DNA of 64,000 nt from Spirometra erinaceieuropaei (lineage: Eukaryota > Platyhelminthes > Cestoda > Diphyllobothriidea > Diphyllobothriidae). The stretch lies in the NCBI GenBank assembly GCA_902702965.1, contig CACRXP010000689.1, positions 98,573-162,572 on the forward strand, in the 5' to 3' direction. The position numbers and the translations under genes were made by a program. The notes beneath the pieces were generated by a model that saw only the letters and a program-made list of their open reading frames with translations, had not been told where the DNA came from and made no database searches. This document shows positions 1-10,047 of this stretch, piece by piece; position 1 is the first letter of the stretch; every line of letters begins with the position of its first letter.

Positions 1-1050
1 AATCTAGCGGAGGGCATCCGAGCTTCTTTGCGCCTGCCTTAAGATTGTGGGCCGAGGCAATGATTACATGTTAGGGCGGGTACAAAGACGCCTGGATGGC
101 CACCGTCAGCTCAATAAGCAACTATCCTGATTAGCCTGCCTCCAAATTGGTTTTTTGAATTTTCTTCCCAGGAGATAGTGATGGCGTGAGACCCTTGGGC
201 CACCAATTATCTCTGCAGTCAACGAGGGAGTAGGGCGCCACTTGTCAGGTTGAAATACGAATCCGTTATAGTCCCACAATCGGTCAATGAGACTCATATA
301 CATAGAACTGTGCGTATAACTTTCCAGTGTCTGCGGACAGGCATGCGAATTCGCAACTTGATTAGCCAGACCCGCAACTGGCCGCCGCTGAACGAAGCCT
401 TCTTTTGACAGGCCGCCTAGGATCTACGTTCACCCTGCCTTTAACTTTCTTAATTATTTCAATGACAGTTACATTACCTATGTTTTACCACAGATCGCTT
501 TTTGTAGGAACCGCCAATATCAGATGTGAATGGTCCAGAGGCCTTTTAATGTCCCTCAAAGGACTATATACTTTCCTGCATTTTCCGCACTGGTGCCTCG
601 AATTTACGAGTACTCAGTAAATCGTCGTTTCTAACCATTGCCTGCCAACTATCCTATGTCGCGTGATAGCGAGTCCTATGTTGGTTGTCCGGTGGTACAT
701 TTACGCGGGGTGTTTATCGCTAATTTGCTTAAGGCGAGGCTGGGAAAACTCAATGACACACGTTATGGTACTGCGATAGGCCATAGTTAAGAGTAAGTGC
801 ACTCGCAGGTACAAAACCGAGGCCATAAAGGAATGGGGGAACGAACGGAGAATGGGCCGAGCCGCAGCGCATTTTTTCGAATAGTTTGGCGAAACCTGTC
901 TGCTGTGCCGAATGCCACGCATTAGCAATGCCAGAGAGCCACGCCTGGTCTCCTCATAGCCTCCTGTCGCCACGGCGCCAAGGCGCGACCAGCCAAGGTT
1001 GGTGCTGGCAGGGGAGATATTATGGGACCCCAAGGATTTTTAATAGAAAA
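1..1050. other. no gene recognised
   Basis: I see no motif-bearing reading frame, RNA gene or tandem repeat here. Short open frames exist on both strands but none shows a recognisable domain. It is probably decayed repeat or intergenic DNA. Confidence 0.5.
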
Positions 1051-1054
1051 ATTT

Positions 1055-1355
1055 ATAGTTTATTTAAGCCTGGAGACCATGGGCGGTTCAAGCTCAAAAA
1101 TGTCTCGAAATAATTCAGAGGAGAGACACGAAAATGGTTATGGAGGGAAGCTCCTCTCTTCATGCAACCCGCCTGACAAAGCTGCATATCTTCCCCTTGA
1201 GTTATAGGCAGCTTCACGGGGATCTTTTGCAAGCATTCCGCATTATGGAGGGGTTGGACTGCAACCTGACCTTTGAGGTCTTTTATCAATTCGCTATCAC
1301 TATCAACCTTCCATGTCACCCGTTGAAAATGAGCATTCAGCGGGCAAGGCTCTAA
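1055..1355 (+). pseudogene. LINE reverse transcriptase, C-terminal remnant
   Basis: This is a relic of the region downstream of the RT palm in a CR1/Jockey-like LINE. The frame reads through LHIFPLSYRQLHGDLLQAF and then FEVFYQFAITINLP. The same block recurs in other LINE copies of this window, for instance near 19140-19320, where the order is the LPLSYRQL motif, then a D-F-FQFA block, then a P-F/L-K block. Upstream bases from about 1055 align with the 19030-19100 copy but are frameshifted. No catalytic RT motif is present, so this is a 5'-truncated or eroded fragment that cannot encode an active enzyme. The ends are uncertain by tens of bases. Confidence 0.7.
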
Positions 1356-1539
1356 AGTTATGCACACAGCTCCCACCCACGCCTGGCCACGCCCACAAGG
1401 CGGGGGCATGTGTTGGCAGGGTACATAATGCATAATACAATGTCTCACAACCCTTTGAAAGGCAGACGAGGGCCTTCAGTAACTGTCAAGTATAATACTC
1501 GAAATGTGAATCCAACCCGCCGTGTATATAAATTTGATC

Positions 1540-1760
1540 TCCAGAATGATGAAAGTAAGATATTAATGCTGAATATAGAACCTTCCTTCTGGGTACATCC
1601 GGTAGTTTTTTCATTGCGATTTTGCACCGGCGAAGCGAAAGAAGGAGACGCAGCTAAATGTCGAACTTCTTAGAAGATCTATTTTGCGTCAAACTAACCT
1701 GAGAATATTCAATGGAAAAAATAAAACATGTTCGGAGGCAATACCTCAGGGGATAGTTAA
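1540..1760 (+). pseudogene. LINE ORF1, C-terminal remnant
   Basis: The stretch aligns by eye at the DNA level with the end of the ORF1 on the minus strand near 33100-33240. Shared features are the block encoding P-x-V-F followed by a F-x-x-G-E-x-K segment, and then a stretch close to TNLRI-x-x-GK. In LINEs, ORF1 encodes the RNA-binding chaperone of the retrotransposition particle. Stops and frameshifts break this copy. Its neighbour at 1055-1355 is from the other end of a LINE, so the two are separate insertions or a rearranged copy. Confidence 0.5.
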
Positions 1761-2129
1761 TAACATAAACATCTTAGACGTAATTAGCATCATTTCCGAG
1801 GTATCTGAACGGGAAGCTCATATTGAAATTCTCCCAAAATGGACGGATGCTTGTATAATGGAAGTGATCAATCCTAATTGGGCATTTCGGGTCCAAAGCT
1901 CAAAGTCCAATTTCGAAAATCAGCTGGTTCAGTGTGGTAGCTTCAGACAGAAATCCAGACGTCGTTCGGTTCAGTGTATATGAGGGAAGTAATAATAATA
2001 ATTTTATTTAGTGCCGGTTTACAGGCATTGCCAGGGAAGCGTTAAACACAAATCCGGCCAGCAATGAAAAAAACTCTTGTGGAAAAGGAATAAAAATATA
2101 GTTTATGGTGGTTATTATGGCTTCCAGGG

Positions 2130-2640
2130 TTCAGGAGGAAAAAAACTGCTGGCGGCAAACTTTCGACCGTCAAGACGGGAAGGATTGCACGGTATCGGAT
2201 ATTATCCGTCGCCAATTTCTTTCATGAAGTTAGGGTTAGTCCAACCAGAAGCGCCGAAGAACGGCTGTCGCTGATGGCCAAAGAAATGTTCCCTGGTGAG
2301 ACCGACCATAGTGTTAAGAGACCACAAACGCCATCGCTACGGTAGAGTGGACTAGTGGATTCAGAACCCAAAATGTGTGGAAGATTTTCACAAAAGCTCG
2401 ACCGTCAAGAAGGGAGGGGTTGTACGGTATCGGAGATTGTCAGACGCCAATTCCTTTCATGAAGTTAGGGTTAGTCCAACCAGAAGCGCCGAAGAACAGC
2501 TGTCGCTGATGGCCAAAGAAATTGTCCCTGGTGAGACCGGCCATGGTGTTCAGAGACCACAAACGCCATCGCTACGGTACAGTCGATCAGTGGATTGAAC
2601 ACCCAAAATTTGTGGGAATTTTTCTGGATGCAAAAATCGA
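2130..2640 (-). repeat. two-copy tandem repeat of about 236 bp in LINE 3' region
   Basis: A segment beginning CGACCGTCAAGA occurs at 2164 and again at 2400, a spacing of 236 bases. Both copies continue through a shared CATGAAGTTAGGGTTAGTCC block, a TGATGGCCAAAGAAA block and a CCACAAACGCCATCGCTACG block. A partial third start follows near 2602. The repeat lies between the RT C-terminal frame and the tail of the surrounding LINE. Confidence 0.85.
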
Positions 2641-2867
2641 GTAATAGTTCTCTTAAATAAAGGATAATTTTGCAGATTTTTTACATTCCTGGGTAGTTTA
2701 TTCCAAATGACAATTGCATTTACAGAAAAGAACCGACGATATTGAACAGTACGTGCCAGAGGAAGAAATAAAAAGACCCCACGGTGACTGTTACGTCGGG
2801 GGTGGAGATGATGTCTTAAAGAGGTGATTGGGTTAAATGTGTGATTATATAAGAGTTTAAGTAGCAA
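2550..2867 (-). pseudogene. LINE RT C-terminal extension, frame-broken
   Basis: This frame continues the 2895-4397 RT after a break of a few codons. It contains the motif VIWNKLPRNVKNLQNYPLFK, which is the WN-x-LP block near the C terminus of CR1/Jockey-type ORF2 proteins. Residues about 50-75 carry the recognisable part; the rest reads into the 236-bp repeat. One frameshift or indel near 2870-2895 separates it from the main RT frame, so the element is probably inactive. Confidence 0.7.
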
Positions 2868-2894
2868 AAATAGTCCCTTTTGTAATCTACGGAA

Positions 2895-4397
2895 CTATAA
2901 AGGATCAAGACCCGTAAGCCGGCAACGTTCTTGGTAAGATAAATATCGGTGTTCCGGGGTTAAAACTGTCTTGGTAAAAAAGTGTTGAACGGATTCTATT
3001 TTCTTCCGCTCAGTAGCACTCATGAGGTTAAATAAAAACGAACAGTATTCCAGGCCAGGTCTAACGTACATGTTGTAAAGGCGCATTCTAATGTCCCTAG
3101 TTATTTTGTTTCGGAGGATAAACCCGGTCGTTCTACGTGCTTTGGAAACTATCAAGGCACAGTGCTCCGAGAGATTGAGACTCTTGGAGTATGCTACGTC
3201 TAGATCCTTAATAACCCTGGACACATTTATGGAGTGACCTTCAATGCTTACTTGAGGTTGGCGGTCGTCGCCAACCACCATGACCGAGCACTTATGCCAA
3301 GAAAGACAAAGGCTCCATGTGCGGCACCACTGAGCGAAAGCCTGTAGATCGCTCTTTAGGAGCTCAAGCACGATGTCACGATCTGCCGGCTTATATCGAT
3401 ATGCAACTTTAAGATCATCGGCATACATAGAAGGCTTACCATTCTGGAATACATCGGGTACATCATTAACGAAAAGGCAAAATAAAAGCGGGCCGAGTAC
3501 ACTACCCTGAATGACTCCACTCCTCACACGTGTGGGGTTGGGGATAGTATTGGAAATCTTAACTCGTTGTGTACGAGTGCCCAGGTAAGAGGATGTAAAA
3601 TTCGAAAGTTTTTCACTTATTCCGAAAGAGGACAGTTTTACGAGAAGAAGAGCATGGTCAAGACGATCAAAAGCCTTAGTGAAATCGAAATATACTGTGT
3701 AAAGTGCAAAACCATTGTCCCTAGATTGGAGAATATAGTCAACGAAAGAGAGATGACAGGTGTCACATGATCGAGCTTTGAGGCATCCATGCTGAGCAGC
3801 ACTCAGTAGGTCATTCTCTGTTAAGTGACACATCATCTTATCTTTGAGCAATGTCTCTAAGATCTTCGAAACTGCGGGGAGGGTGTTTATTGGGCGAAAG
3901 TCATCAAATGACGTAGATTTACCGTGCTTAGGAGTGGGCAAAATGTGTGATTCCTTCCAGAACGTAGGATGGGTTTCACTTTCAAGAGCGAGATTAAATA
4001 TCTTGCATAAGAGGGATGGGAAAATCGTATTTCTATCGGCTTTTAGAATGCTTACTGGCACACTATCAGGTCCTGGACTATAAGATTGACGAAAATGCCG
4101 AATCGCAACAGTCATATCCCACAGAGTGAAAGTTATAGTTTCTAGAACTGCCCCGGTTAATGTCTGGATGGTCAGAAGCGGAGTGGTCGAGTATTCAATA
4201 AACGTTTTGGACAGGAAATCATTGGAGCTATCAGCGGTTAAGTGGACATCAACTAAGACATTTCCGAGAGCGTCTCGGAGGATGGGATACTGCGTCTTTC
4301 GGTGAGTTCGTATTCTTCTAGATAAAAGTTTGGAGACATTTAACGAATGATTTTCGGTAAACTGGACCTCTTCGGCTAGATGTTTTTCTTCAGCCAA
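2895..4397 (-). CDS. LINE reverse transcriptase (ORF2 RT domain)
   Basis: A 500-residue open frame encodes the RT domain of a non-LTR retrotransposon, the enzyme that copies element RNA into the nicked target site. Motifs appear in the expected order: SPGPDSVP (107-114), FDFTKAFDRLDH (237-248, catalytic Asp block A), GVIQGSVLGP (294-303, block B) and MYADDLK (324-330, block C with both catalytic aspartates). Downstream come the RPGLEYCSF and LSYQERCRLTGL blocks typical of the thumb side. The catalytic core is intact and open for its whole length, unlike most LINE copies here. The ATG start is only the first Met in the open stretch; the natural protein should begin further upstream with an endonuclease. 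The frame ends at 2895 just before the WNKLP block, implying a frameshift. Confidence 0.85.
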   Translation of the reverse strand: MAEEKHLAEEVQFTENHSLNVSKLLSRRIRTHRKTQYPILRDALGNVLVDVHLTADSSNDFLSKTFIEYSTTPLLTIQTLTGAVLETITFTLWDMTVAIRHFRQSYSPGPDSVPVSILKADRNTIFPSLLCKIFNLALESETHPTFWKESHILPTPKHGKSTSFDDFRPINTLPAVSKILETLLKDKMMCHLTENDLLSAAQHGCLKARSCDTCHLSFVDYILQSRDNGFALYTVYFDFTKAFDRLDHALLLVKLSSFGISEKLSNFTSSYLGTRTQRVKISNTIPNPTRVRSGVIQGSVLGPLLFCLFVNDVPDVFQNGKPSMYADDLKVAYRYKPADRDIVLELLKSDLQAFAQWCRTWSLCLSWHKCSVMVVGDDRQPQVSIEGHSINVSRVIKDLDVAYSKSLNLSEHCALIVSKARRTTGFILRNKITRDIRMRLYNMYVRPGLEYCSFLFNLMSATERKKIESVQHFFTKTVLTPEHRYLSYQERCRLTGLDPL

Positions 4398-4399
4398 TC

Positions 4400-4835
4400 T
4401 TTAAGCCCGCTCAAAAAGATCACAAACCAAGGGCAGGACAGAAACGTCGTTCTGAAGATGGGATCGACGATAAAGTCTGCGCAATCTGCGACGAAAGGGT
4501 AAGGGTAGGAAAACCTCATCCCCAACATTAATAATTTCCTTACGGGGGACAAAACGAGAAATAAGCGAATCCAAAATTTCGTACAGTTTTGCAGTGCAAA
4601 CATATACATCCGAACTAATGAAGAAATCAGTCCAGTCCTAGGAATTAAGGTGTGTTCATAATTTGGTTGAGCGAGTTGATCGGAAATCCTGCCATCACCA
4701 ACCTCGCTAACCTCAGCGAACCTTCGGGGCTTGAGGGTTATTAGGGATTTATAATGGGGCTTATGGCGGGGTTTTCCACGTCTTAGGCCTAGGCTTATAC
4801 CCGTAAGCTCCTTTTTCTCACACAAATAACAAGAA
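4400..4835 (-). pseudogene. LINE endonuclease-to-RT linker, frame-broken
   Basis: In a frame other than the long one, the minus strand reads LYEILDSLISRFVPRKE and then LPLPFRRRLRRLYRRS. This matches the basic linker between the APE endonuclease and the RT in CR1/Jockey-type LINEs. A frameshift near 4390-4410 separates it from the open RT frame. Further upstream (4640-4830) nothing can be assigned to the endonuclease, so the element seems 5'-truncated or strongly decayed there. The 149-residue open frame at 4376-4825 is mostly out of frame with the linker. Confidence 0.55.
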
Positions 4836-4860
4836 CTAACAGTAACGCAAGGTCATTAGA

Positions 4861-6035
4861 CGTTTTTTGAAATTGTGGGTTTAAATGTTCGATCTTCAGG
4901 GACTCACCTTCTTTGGAATTTCGGTCTTCTGGCCGCTCTTAGAGTCTGCCGTCCGTAAGAGCCGGACTTAAACCATTAATGCCCTCCAACTCACAAGCTT
5001 ACGACAGGATTTCAGCAGAATTAACATATTCTCTTCCAACCACATCTTTGCCAACAGCTCGATCCCTCGTAGTAAACTATAAAGAGTAGAAATCTGGTAG
5101 ATATCTACTTATCGAGGTAGGTATGTCAACTAGATATCTATTTTGCCTGAAAGATTGATATTTAGTCGATACCGATTAGCCGAGATACTCGGCGGACAGC
5201 GAAATGGGGACGTAATACCGTATGCGTGTAATCATTTTCTTAAGGCAATACCTATACTGACCCCCAAATCTTTCATATTTGCCTTCATTATCCACTCTCT
5301 TTATCCCTAAAGCACTATTATGCGACTTCTATATGTTCCATTTAATCAACAGGCTGTATACGATGAGTAAGTATGAAGGAGTTTAATACTGAATAGTTGT
5401 ATATAAAAATATAGCAAGGTACATATACAGTGCATAGTTGCTTTCCATCTGTTTTCACTGTGTCGACGGGTTACCGAAAGACGATCCGAGAATATTGTCT
5501 GCATGTCAGAATTAGTTTTCAAAAAAATGGCGACCGATTTACTACTTGACTGTTTGTTTAATTGATTCTTCTGTTGCCTTTGGACATAACTCAGCGAATG
5601 GATTAGTCAATGGCAGATGCCCTTTTCGCCCGAAAAATGCCAACGGTCAAATTTCTACTCCATATGATATGCGACTATCTGGAACGCTCTTCCAAGTTCT
5701 ATCCGGAAAAGTCGAACCCTAATGGAGTTTAAAATAAAAACTAAGAATTTCCTCTCAAATAACAATACACATTTATTTTTGAATAAGATAGGACATTTTT
5801 CAAGTCAATTCTTTGATATTGAATTTGGTCCAAAGGGGCTCTGATGATGCCAGCCGGGACATAGCACTAAAAATAATCAAATTTATAAAAGATGATATCG
5901 CTGATAAACATAGAACAGATAGTTTTATTCTATTTTTTCCTCTCTTTCTCGTTTCCATCAGCTATGTCACCTGACACTCAATATCCCTTAGGAAGCTAAT
6001 AATAACATCCCCTTCGATAAAACCCTGCATATAGA
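4861..6035. other. no gene recognised
   Basis: About 1.2 kb without a recognisable reading frame, repeat family or RNA gene. Base composition is unremarkable and slightly AT-rich. A short tetranucleotide microsatellite of the TAGA type closes the stretch near 6034-6048 and is the tail of the next element. Confidence 0.5.
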
Positions 6036-6435
6036 TAGGTAGATAGATAATTTTTATTAAAGACCCGTCGGGGTCCCATCAAAGCAAGTTAAAATAAATT
6101 TGCATGCGAGTTTTAGACGAGGGAGGCCGAATCTTTACAAAATGCAATTCCTAGTTTCTGAATTAGAAGTCCATTGAGAAACAGGATGATTGAGGGGTGA
6201 AAAAAGACTCCTTACAAAAAGTTAAAAATGATTGGATTAATTTTACAGGAGAAAAAAACCCCTCCATAAAAATAATAACAGAAAAAAGCGAGCAGGACTG
6301 GCCTGTAGGTGGCGGTATATAACGGAATGTTGTCGGTCATCATCAGGGTAACAATAAATGTCAGCCTTGATGGGTACGAATGTGGGTCAGACAGGACTGG
6401 CTTGCAAATGACATTGTATACGGGATTCACAATAT
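6036..6435 (-). mobile_element. family-1 LINE 3' end, 5'-truncated
   Basis: This is a minus-strand LINE 3' untranslated region without coding capacity. It begins on the plus strand with a TAGA microsatellite, then TTTTTATTAAAGACCCGTCG, and continues collinearly for about 390 bases with the 3' region at 43680-44080. Shared blocks include GGGTCCCATCAAAGCAAGT, a GAGGGGTGAAAAAA stretch and AGGACTGGCCTG. The 43676-45776 copy shows that this sequence lies downstream of an RT, so this copy is a short, dead-on-arrival insertion of the same family. Confidence 0.8.
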
Positions 6436-6635
6436 GAGTTGTACGAAAGTATATATTAAGGCCATATTAATCATATATACAACTACATTTGATCATAGTA
6501 GGGAGTCGACCACTACACTTATAATGCCACATTCACAAGAACAATATGATATATGATTCAATATTATTTTGACAGCTTTGATTGTGACTTACCATTGATT
6601 GTTTCTTACTCCTGACATGTATTCATCTTTTCCAG

Positions 6636-6882
6636 CTCTTAGTCCAGACAATTATGGCAGGCCTCCTGGAAAACACGAAGGAAATGTGCCACCGTCCCTT
6701 TGCAGCTGGCCTGTTGTAGCCGAGGAACACTCACCCTTAGTTGATCCGGATGGCTACGCGGTTATTGTTGTCGCTGGACCGGAAGTTGCTCCTAAAAACG
6801 GTCCGTTGTCTGACACAGAGTTAGGGTTTTCCGGGATGACGCTCATAATTCCAGTAACAGGATTCAAACAGACAGGGTACGG
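6636..6882 (+). CDS. possible internal exon of an unrecognised gene
   Basis: A frame that stays open for 95 codons lies between good splice-like signals. Upstream is a pyrimidine-rich tract ending TCATCTTTTCCAG (AG at 6634-6635). Downstream is CGG followed by GTAAGAAG, with GT at 6883-6884, and the frame meets its stop inside that donor. The predicted 247-bp exon would begin with the last two bases of a codon and end after two bases of a codon. The encoded stretch contains GRPPGKHEG, PDGYAVIVVAGPE and GFSGMTLIIPVTGF. I do not recognise the protein. No neighbouring exon is visible, and the flanks are unassigned DNA. This is the only candidate host coding sequence in the window; it could equally be chance or a captured exon. 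Confidence 0.35.
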
Positions 6883-6889
6883 GTAAGAA

Positions 6890-7855
6890 GTCGTTGATTA
6901 AGGGATAGATATATTCCACGCTCGGAAAAAGGAGGGAGGAGAGCGAAAAAGGTAGCGATGAGTATAAAATAGGATAAAGAAGGGGAAACGTCAGTTTGGT
7001 TGATGAGGCGATTCAGAGAGATTCAGAGTTGTCCATCCGGAGGCAGAATGTTGACTGAGGCACTCTTCTCGGCGTCCTCGCCTTCAAATGGAAAGAGGTG
7101 ATTCAGTACGCTACCGCCTTTCTATTTCCCGCCTTCCAATCAAAAAGCCCGCTATTACAGGCCAGATAGACTGAAAACCATCAATTAGAATGCACCCAAG
7201 TTTAACCAACTGGAAAATAATTTCAAGGTCAGGCCGATATCAAAGTTCTTCATTTTCCATGATAGACTTATTATTCATGCCCCCAAAAACTACCAAACTG
7301 CACACTTCAATTTTTATATTGTACATGTCGTTCTTTTTTAAAACTTTTGTTATTATTTCGCCTTAGAACTCAGGTTTTTTTAAACTTAAAACAAACTCTC
7401 AATTCGCGCTCTTTTGGCTAAGCCCCCAAAACCAATGAAGTCAAAGGGCAGTCGAAATGGATGAGTTTGTTTGAGTTTTTTTTCCTAAGTTCAAAGGAGA
7501 CTGACAGAGTCCAAGTGGCTCTATAGTAAGCCTATTCTCTTCTATCCTATAACTGTCCAACGATCTTTTCAGCCCATACGGGCTCCTCCAAATCCATGAA
7601 CATATTAATATTTCACTATCTGTTTCATACAGATGACCTGGTTAAAAACTGCGTCTCACATCTCTGAATACGTCCCACATTCTTGCAATAAATGATGAGA
7701 GTCAAAAACGCGCCTTGAGAAGACTTTGAAAAAAAACCTACGTCAAGTCGTAATAGAAACTTGACACTGGTGTGACGTTTTAGCAGCCGAGGACGTCAAT
7801 CATAGCACATACCGGATCAGCGAAGCTCCAGAAATAGACTCTGGTTAAGACTGAT
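6890..7855. other. no gene recognised
   Basis: Roughly 1 kb with no domain-bearing frame and no repeat shared with the rest of the window that I could see. If the 6636-6882 exon is real, this would be intron or flank. Confidence 0.45.
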
Positions 7856-7859
7856 CTGA

Positions 7860-8370
7860 ACGGAGTAATTAACGCATCACAATACTCATTAACACGAAAG
7901 AGAGGAAGGAACATTTGGTAACATAAAGGAATAATTGAGAAAGATGGGAACTAGCGATACATATAATAATGGTTGATTGTACAAACGGAATGAGTTAGAG
8001 CAAAGGATTGACCTGTATGGATGGTAAGACGACACCGACATGCTTGCTAAACAACCGGTGGGGAACGCAGCGCTGTGGCAACTTCAGGGGAGGGCCGAGG
8101 AGGGCCAACCTAGAGAGAAGAGGGAGAGAAAAGCGAGAGTTAAGCCGAGATGTGAGAAGGGGATCGGCGACAAAGAGAGAGAATGGCACCGACCGTTTCA
8201 CCGACGCGCAATTACATCTTCACCATCCTAGGCGCGCGCGGGAAGTGTCGCCCCATTTAAGCAAATCCATACAGTTCGTGGGCTGTAACAGCGTGAACAA
8301 ACAAGGTGGCCACCGCTCTATCGACGCGCGTAGGTCGGGTTGAAAAGGATGAACAAATAAACATTAGTCG
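7860..8370 (+). promoter_or_regulatory. LINE 5' untranslated/promoter region
   Basis: The stretch is collinear with 22019-22560. Both start with a block like AGT(C)ATTAA(C/T)GC(A/G)TC(A/G)CA and ACTCAT, then a TTGT(A/G)CAAACGG block, then GACCTGT(A/C)TGGGTGG-like and GGCAACT blocks. Each copy is followed by ORF1-like sequence, which identifies it as the 5' region of a LINE. In LINEs this region usually carries an internal promoter; no promoter motif is asserted here. Decay is moderate. Confidence 0.6.
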
Positions 8371-9044
8371 TAATAGAAGTGACTTTAAATCTGTCTACTC
8401 TGCTACCCATTTACATCACGCCAAACGGGTAAGGAATTCAATAAGTTGGGTGAATGTCAAATACAAGGACGAAGCATTACGACATGATTCAAACTACGTC
8501 AAAAATTATAACAATGAAGAAGGAAATGGTGGACCTAAAATTGGAGATGGAGAAGTGGAGAAACTACCTCGATCATTCCCTTAGAAAGTGGAAATGGCTT
8601 ACACAAGAGATTCAGAAAAAAGAGGTAACGTACTTAAACAGGGCTACCTCAGATATGCCGAATATTAAAAAAAAGTGGCATGTCTATGGAAGTCAGTGTG
8701 AATGAGGATCAGCGTCTGATGCGAGAAAATGGGATCTCAGGCAACTAAAATGCGTCAAAGCATCTAAGGAGACCAAGAAGATCATTGGGTAACAGAAGTT
8801 AAGTATAATGCAAGCAAAACCTGAGCCGCCAAAGGACAGGAATGATCAAGAAGCCTTAGAAAGCCCGGAAAGTGCGCTGGCTCTGCTAGACCAAACCGAC
8901 ATATTGGAATTTTCAGATCTCGACGTTATTTCCACACGGTATCAGGAGGAAGGTCCTATTCGAATTCTCCAAGGAACAGAACGACTGATTAGTCCTCTCA
9001 TTCGCTCCATCAACAGATATTTGCAATCGTCCACCCACTTGTAG
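8370..9044 (+). pseudogene. LINE ORF1, N-terminal part
   Basis: Two overlapping frames together match the beginning of the ORF1 at 33914-34150 on the minus strand: a SVYSATHLHHAKRVR segment corresponds there to NSVYIAVKSPPAKRPR, and a following KKEMVDLKLEMEKW segment corresponds to EKEIKGLKVEMEKL, likely a coiled coil. ORF1 proteins trimerise through such coiled coils and bind element RNA. The copy is frameshifted near 8460-8520. A further acidic 78-residue frame (8808-9044) may be the linker of the same ORF1 but has no recognisable motif. The matching C-terminal half may lie at 13647-14135, beyond the LINE inserted at 9395-13650. Confidence 0.55.
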
Positions 9045-9234
9045 AAGGCTACCTGCCCGACGACGTTGCTCCGAGATCTACATCGAAAACTATAAACGGC
9101 TAAGTCGTTTCCTATTCAACTTCATAATTGTCAAAGTCTTTATTCTATCAACTATTGAAGACATCCTGCACTACTCTAGAACTGATTAGCAAGTTTGAAA
9201 ACCACCAACAATGAGCCAACGTGTTGGCAAAAGG

Positions 9235-9312
9235 CGCACAACCGAGATTTGAACTCCTAACCTGTGGATCCAGAGGCCAGAGCCTTCACCACTGCGCTAT
9301 TGATGAACGGTC
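9235..9312 (-). mobile_element. tRNA-like sequence, probable SINE head
   Basis: On the minus strand the sequence reads TAGCGCAGTGGTGAAGGCT, which fits a Pol III A box (TRGCNNAGYGG) exactly in its first 11 bases. About 35 bases later it reads GAGTTCAAATCTC, close to a B box. An anticodon-arm-like segment lies between them, but pairing is imperfect and I cannot assign an isotype. A SINE head or tRNA pseudogene fits better than a working tRNA. Confidence 0.5.
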
Positions 9313-9394
9313 TGACGCTTGTCAGATAAGTTTGTTAACTACAGAAGAGCAGCTGAGGACGGTCTTTAATTAATTAGCAGTCTCTTGCGATACA

Positions 9395-9814
9395 ATGCCG
9401 CTGGAAGCATTAGAGGCCAGGGAGCTTAAGCACAATAGGGTTCCCGAGACAAGACAGGAAATAAGAACCGACGCCCTGCCAAGAGGCCTTGAAAACTGTA
9501 TGACAGACGGAACGGATTCAGCGCTTGTCGGTCGCTGTGTCGGCTGTAAGGAATTTGAAAAGCGAGTCCAGACGCTAGGAGAGAAGCAAGGCCTACTGAC
9601 GGACATCATTATGACTATTCTGAAGCACAGTAAAATAGAATTACTAAATAATCCGCCAAATATCCGATCGATAAGCGACGAACATCTTACTAATAAAGGC
9701 ACTGGCGCGGAAAACTCGAAACCAGTCAGGAAGAGGAAGCGAGTTATGTCTCCAGGGGAAACTTCAGACAAATCATTTCGGTGTATAGCGTGTCGTTCGA
9801 CGCTAATGCATTAA
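9395..9814 (+). CDS. LINE ORF1, N-terminal portion
   Basis: A 139-residue frame that starts at 9395, contains a C-x-x-C-x-x-FEKRVQTL segment (about residues 46-57) and then a helical stretch likely to form a coiled coil. It ends with a basic KPVRKRKRV block and a C-x-x-C pair (FRCIACRS). Cys-rich and coiled-coil parts are common at the start of CR1-type ORF1 proteins, which package element RNA. I cannot align it confidently with another copy here, so assignment rests on position ahead of an RRM-like ORF1 and on these features. The start codon is simply the first ATG in the open stretch. Confidence 0.45.
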   Translation: MPLEALEARELKHNRVPETRQEIRTDALPRGLENCMTDGTDSALVGRCVGCKEFEKRVQTLGEKQGLLTDIIMTILKHSKIELLNNPPNIRSISDEHLTNKGTGAENSKPVRKRKRVMSPGETSDKSFRCIACRSTLMH

Positions 9815-10047
9815 AAATAAGTCAGGTTTCATTACCTACTATAGTTACTTAACCTGCCAAATCATCGAACATTAAAGTTGGGAAAGCCAGGGTGATCCTC
9901 AGAAGATCTGTTAGAAACTACAAGGACTCGCCGTTATTCTTGGAAGGTAACGCTGTTATTCCACTTCATTACAAGACTAATTCATCTGGAAAGTGCCCTT
10001 AACATTCCGTTTATGGAAAAGGACACGATAAGCCTTCGTGCAGTACA

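Larger units (their letters stand above)
1985..4860 (-). mobile_element. 5'-truncated LINE with (AAT)n tail
   Basis: This is a minus-strand non-LTR retrotransposon. Reading from right to left it carries an endonuclease-RT linker, a 500-residue RT frame, a C-terminal WNKLP block, a 3' region containing a 236-bp tandem duplication, and a terminal run that reads (ATT)n on the minus strand at about 1985-2003. Microsatellite-like tails rather than poly(A) are known for CR1/L2/Rex-type LINEs. The APE endonuclease domain is not recognisable, so the element appears 5'-truncated near 4830-4860. Its RT differs from the FADDIKIW type that dominates the window, so it belongs to a different LINE family. 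Confidence 0.75.

Noticed and set aside
1053..1448. 131-codon minus-strand frame
   Set aside because: It overlaps a plus-strand LINE RT remnant whose motifs recur elsewhere in the window, so the minus frame is most likely its shadow.
9370..9771. 133-codon minus-strand frame opposite the LINE ORF1
   Set aside because: The plus-strand frame has the Cys pairs, basic block and position expected for ORF1. The minus frame has no family feature.
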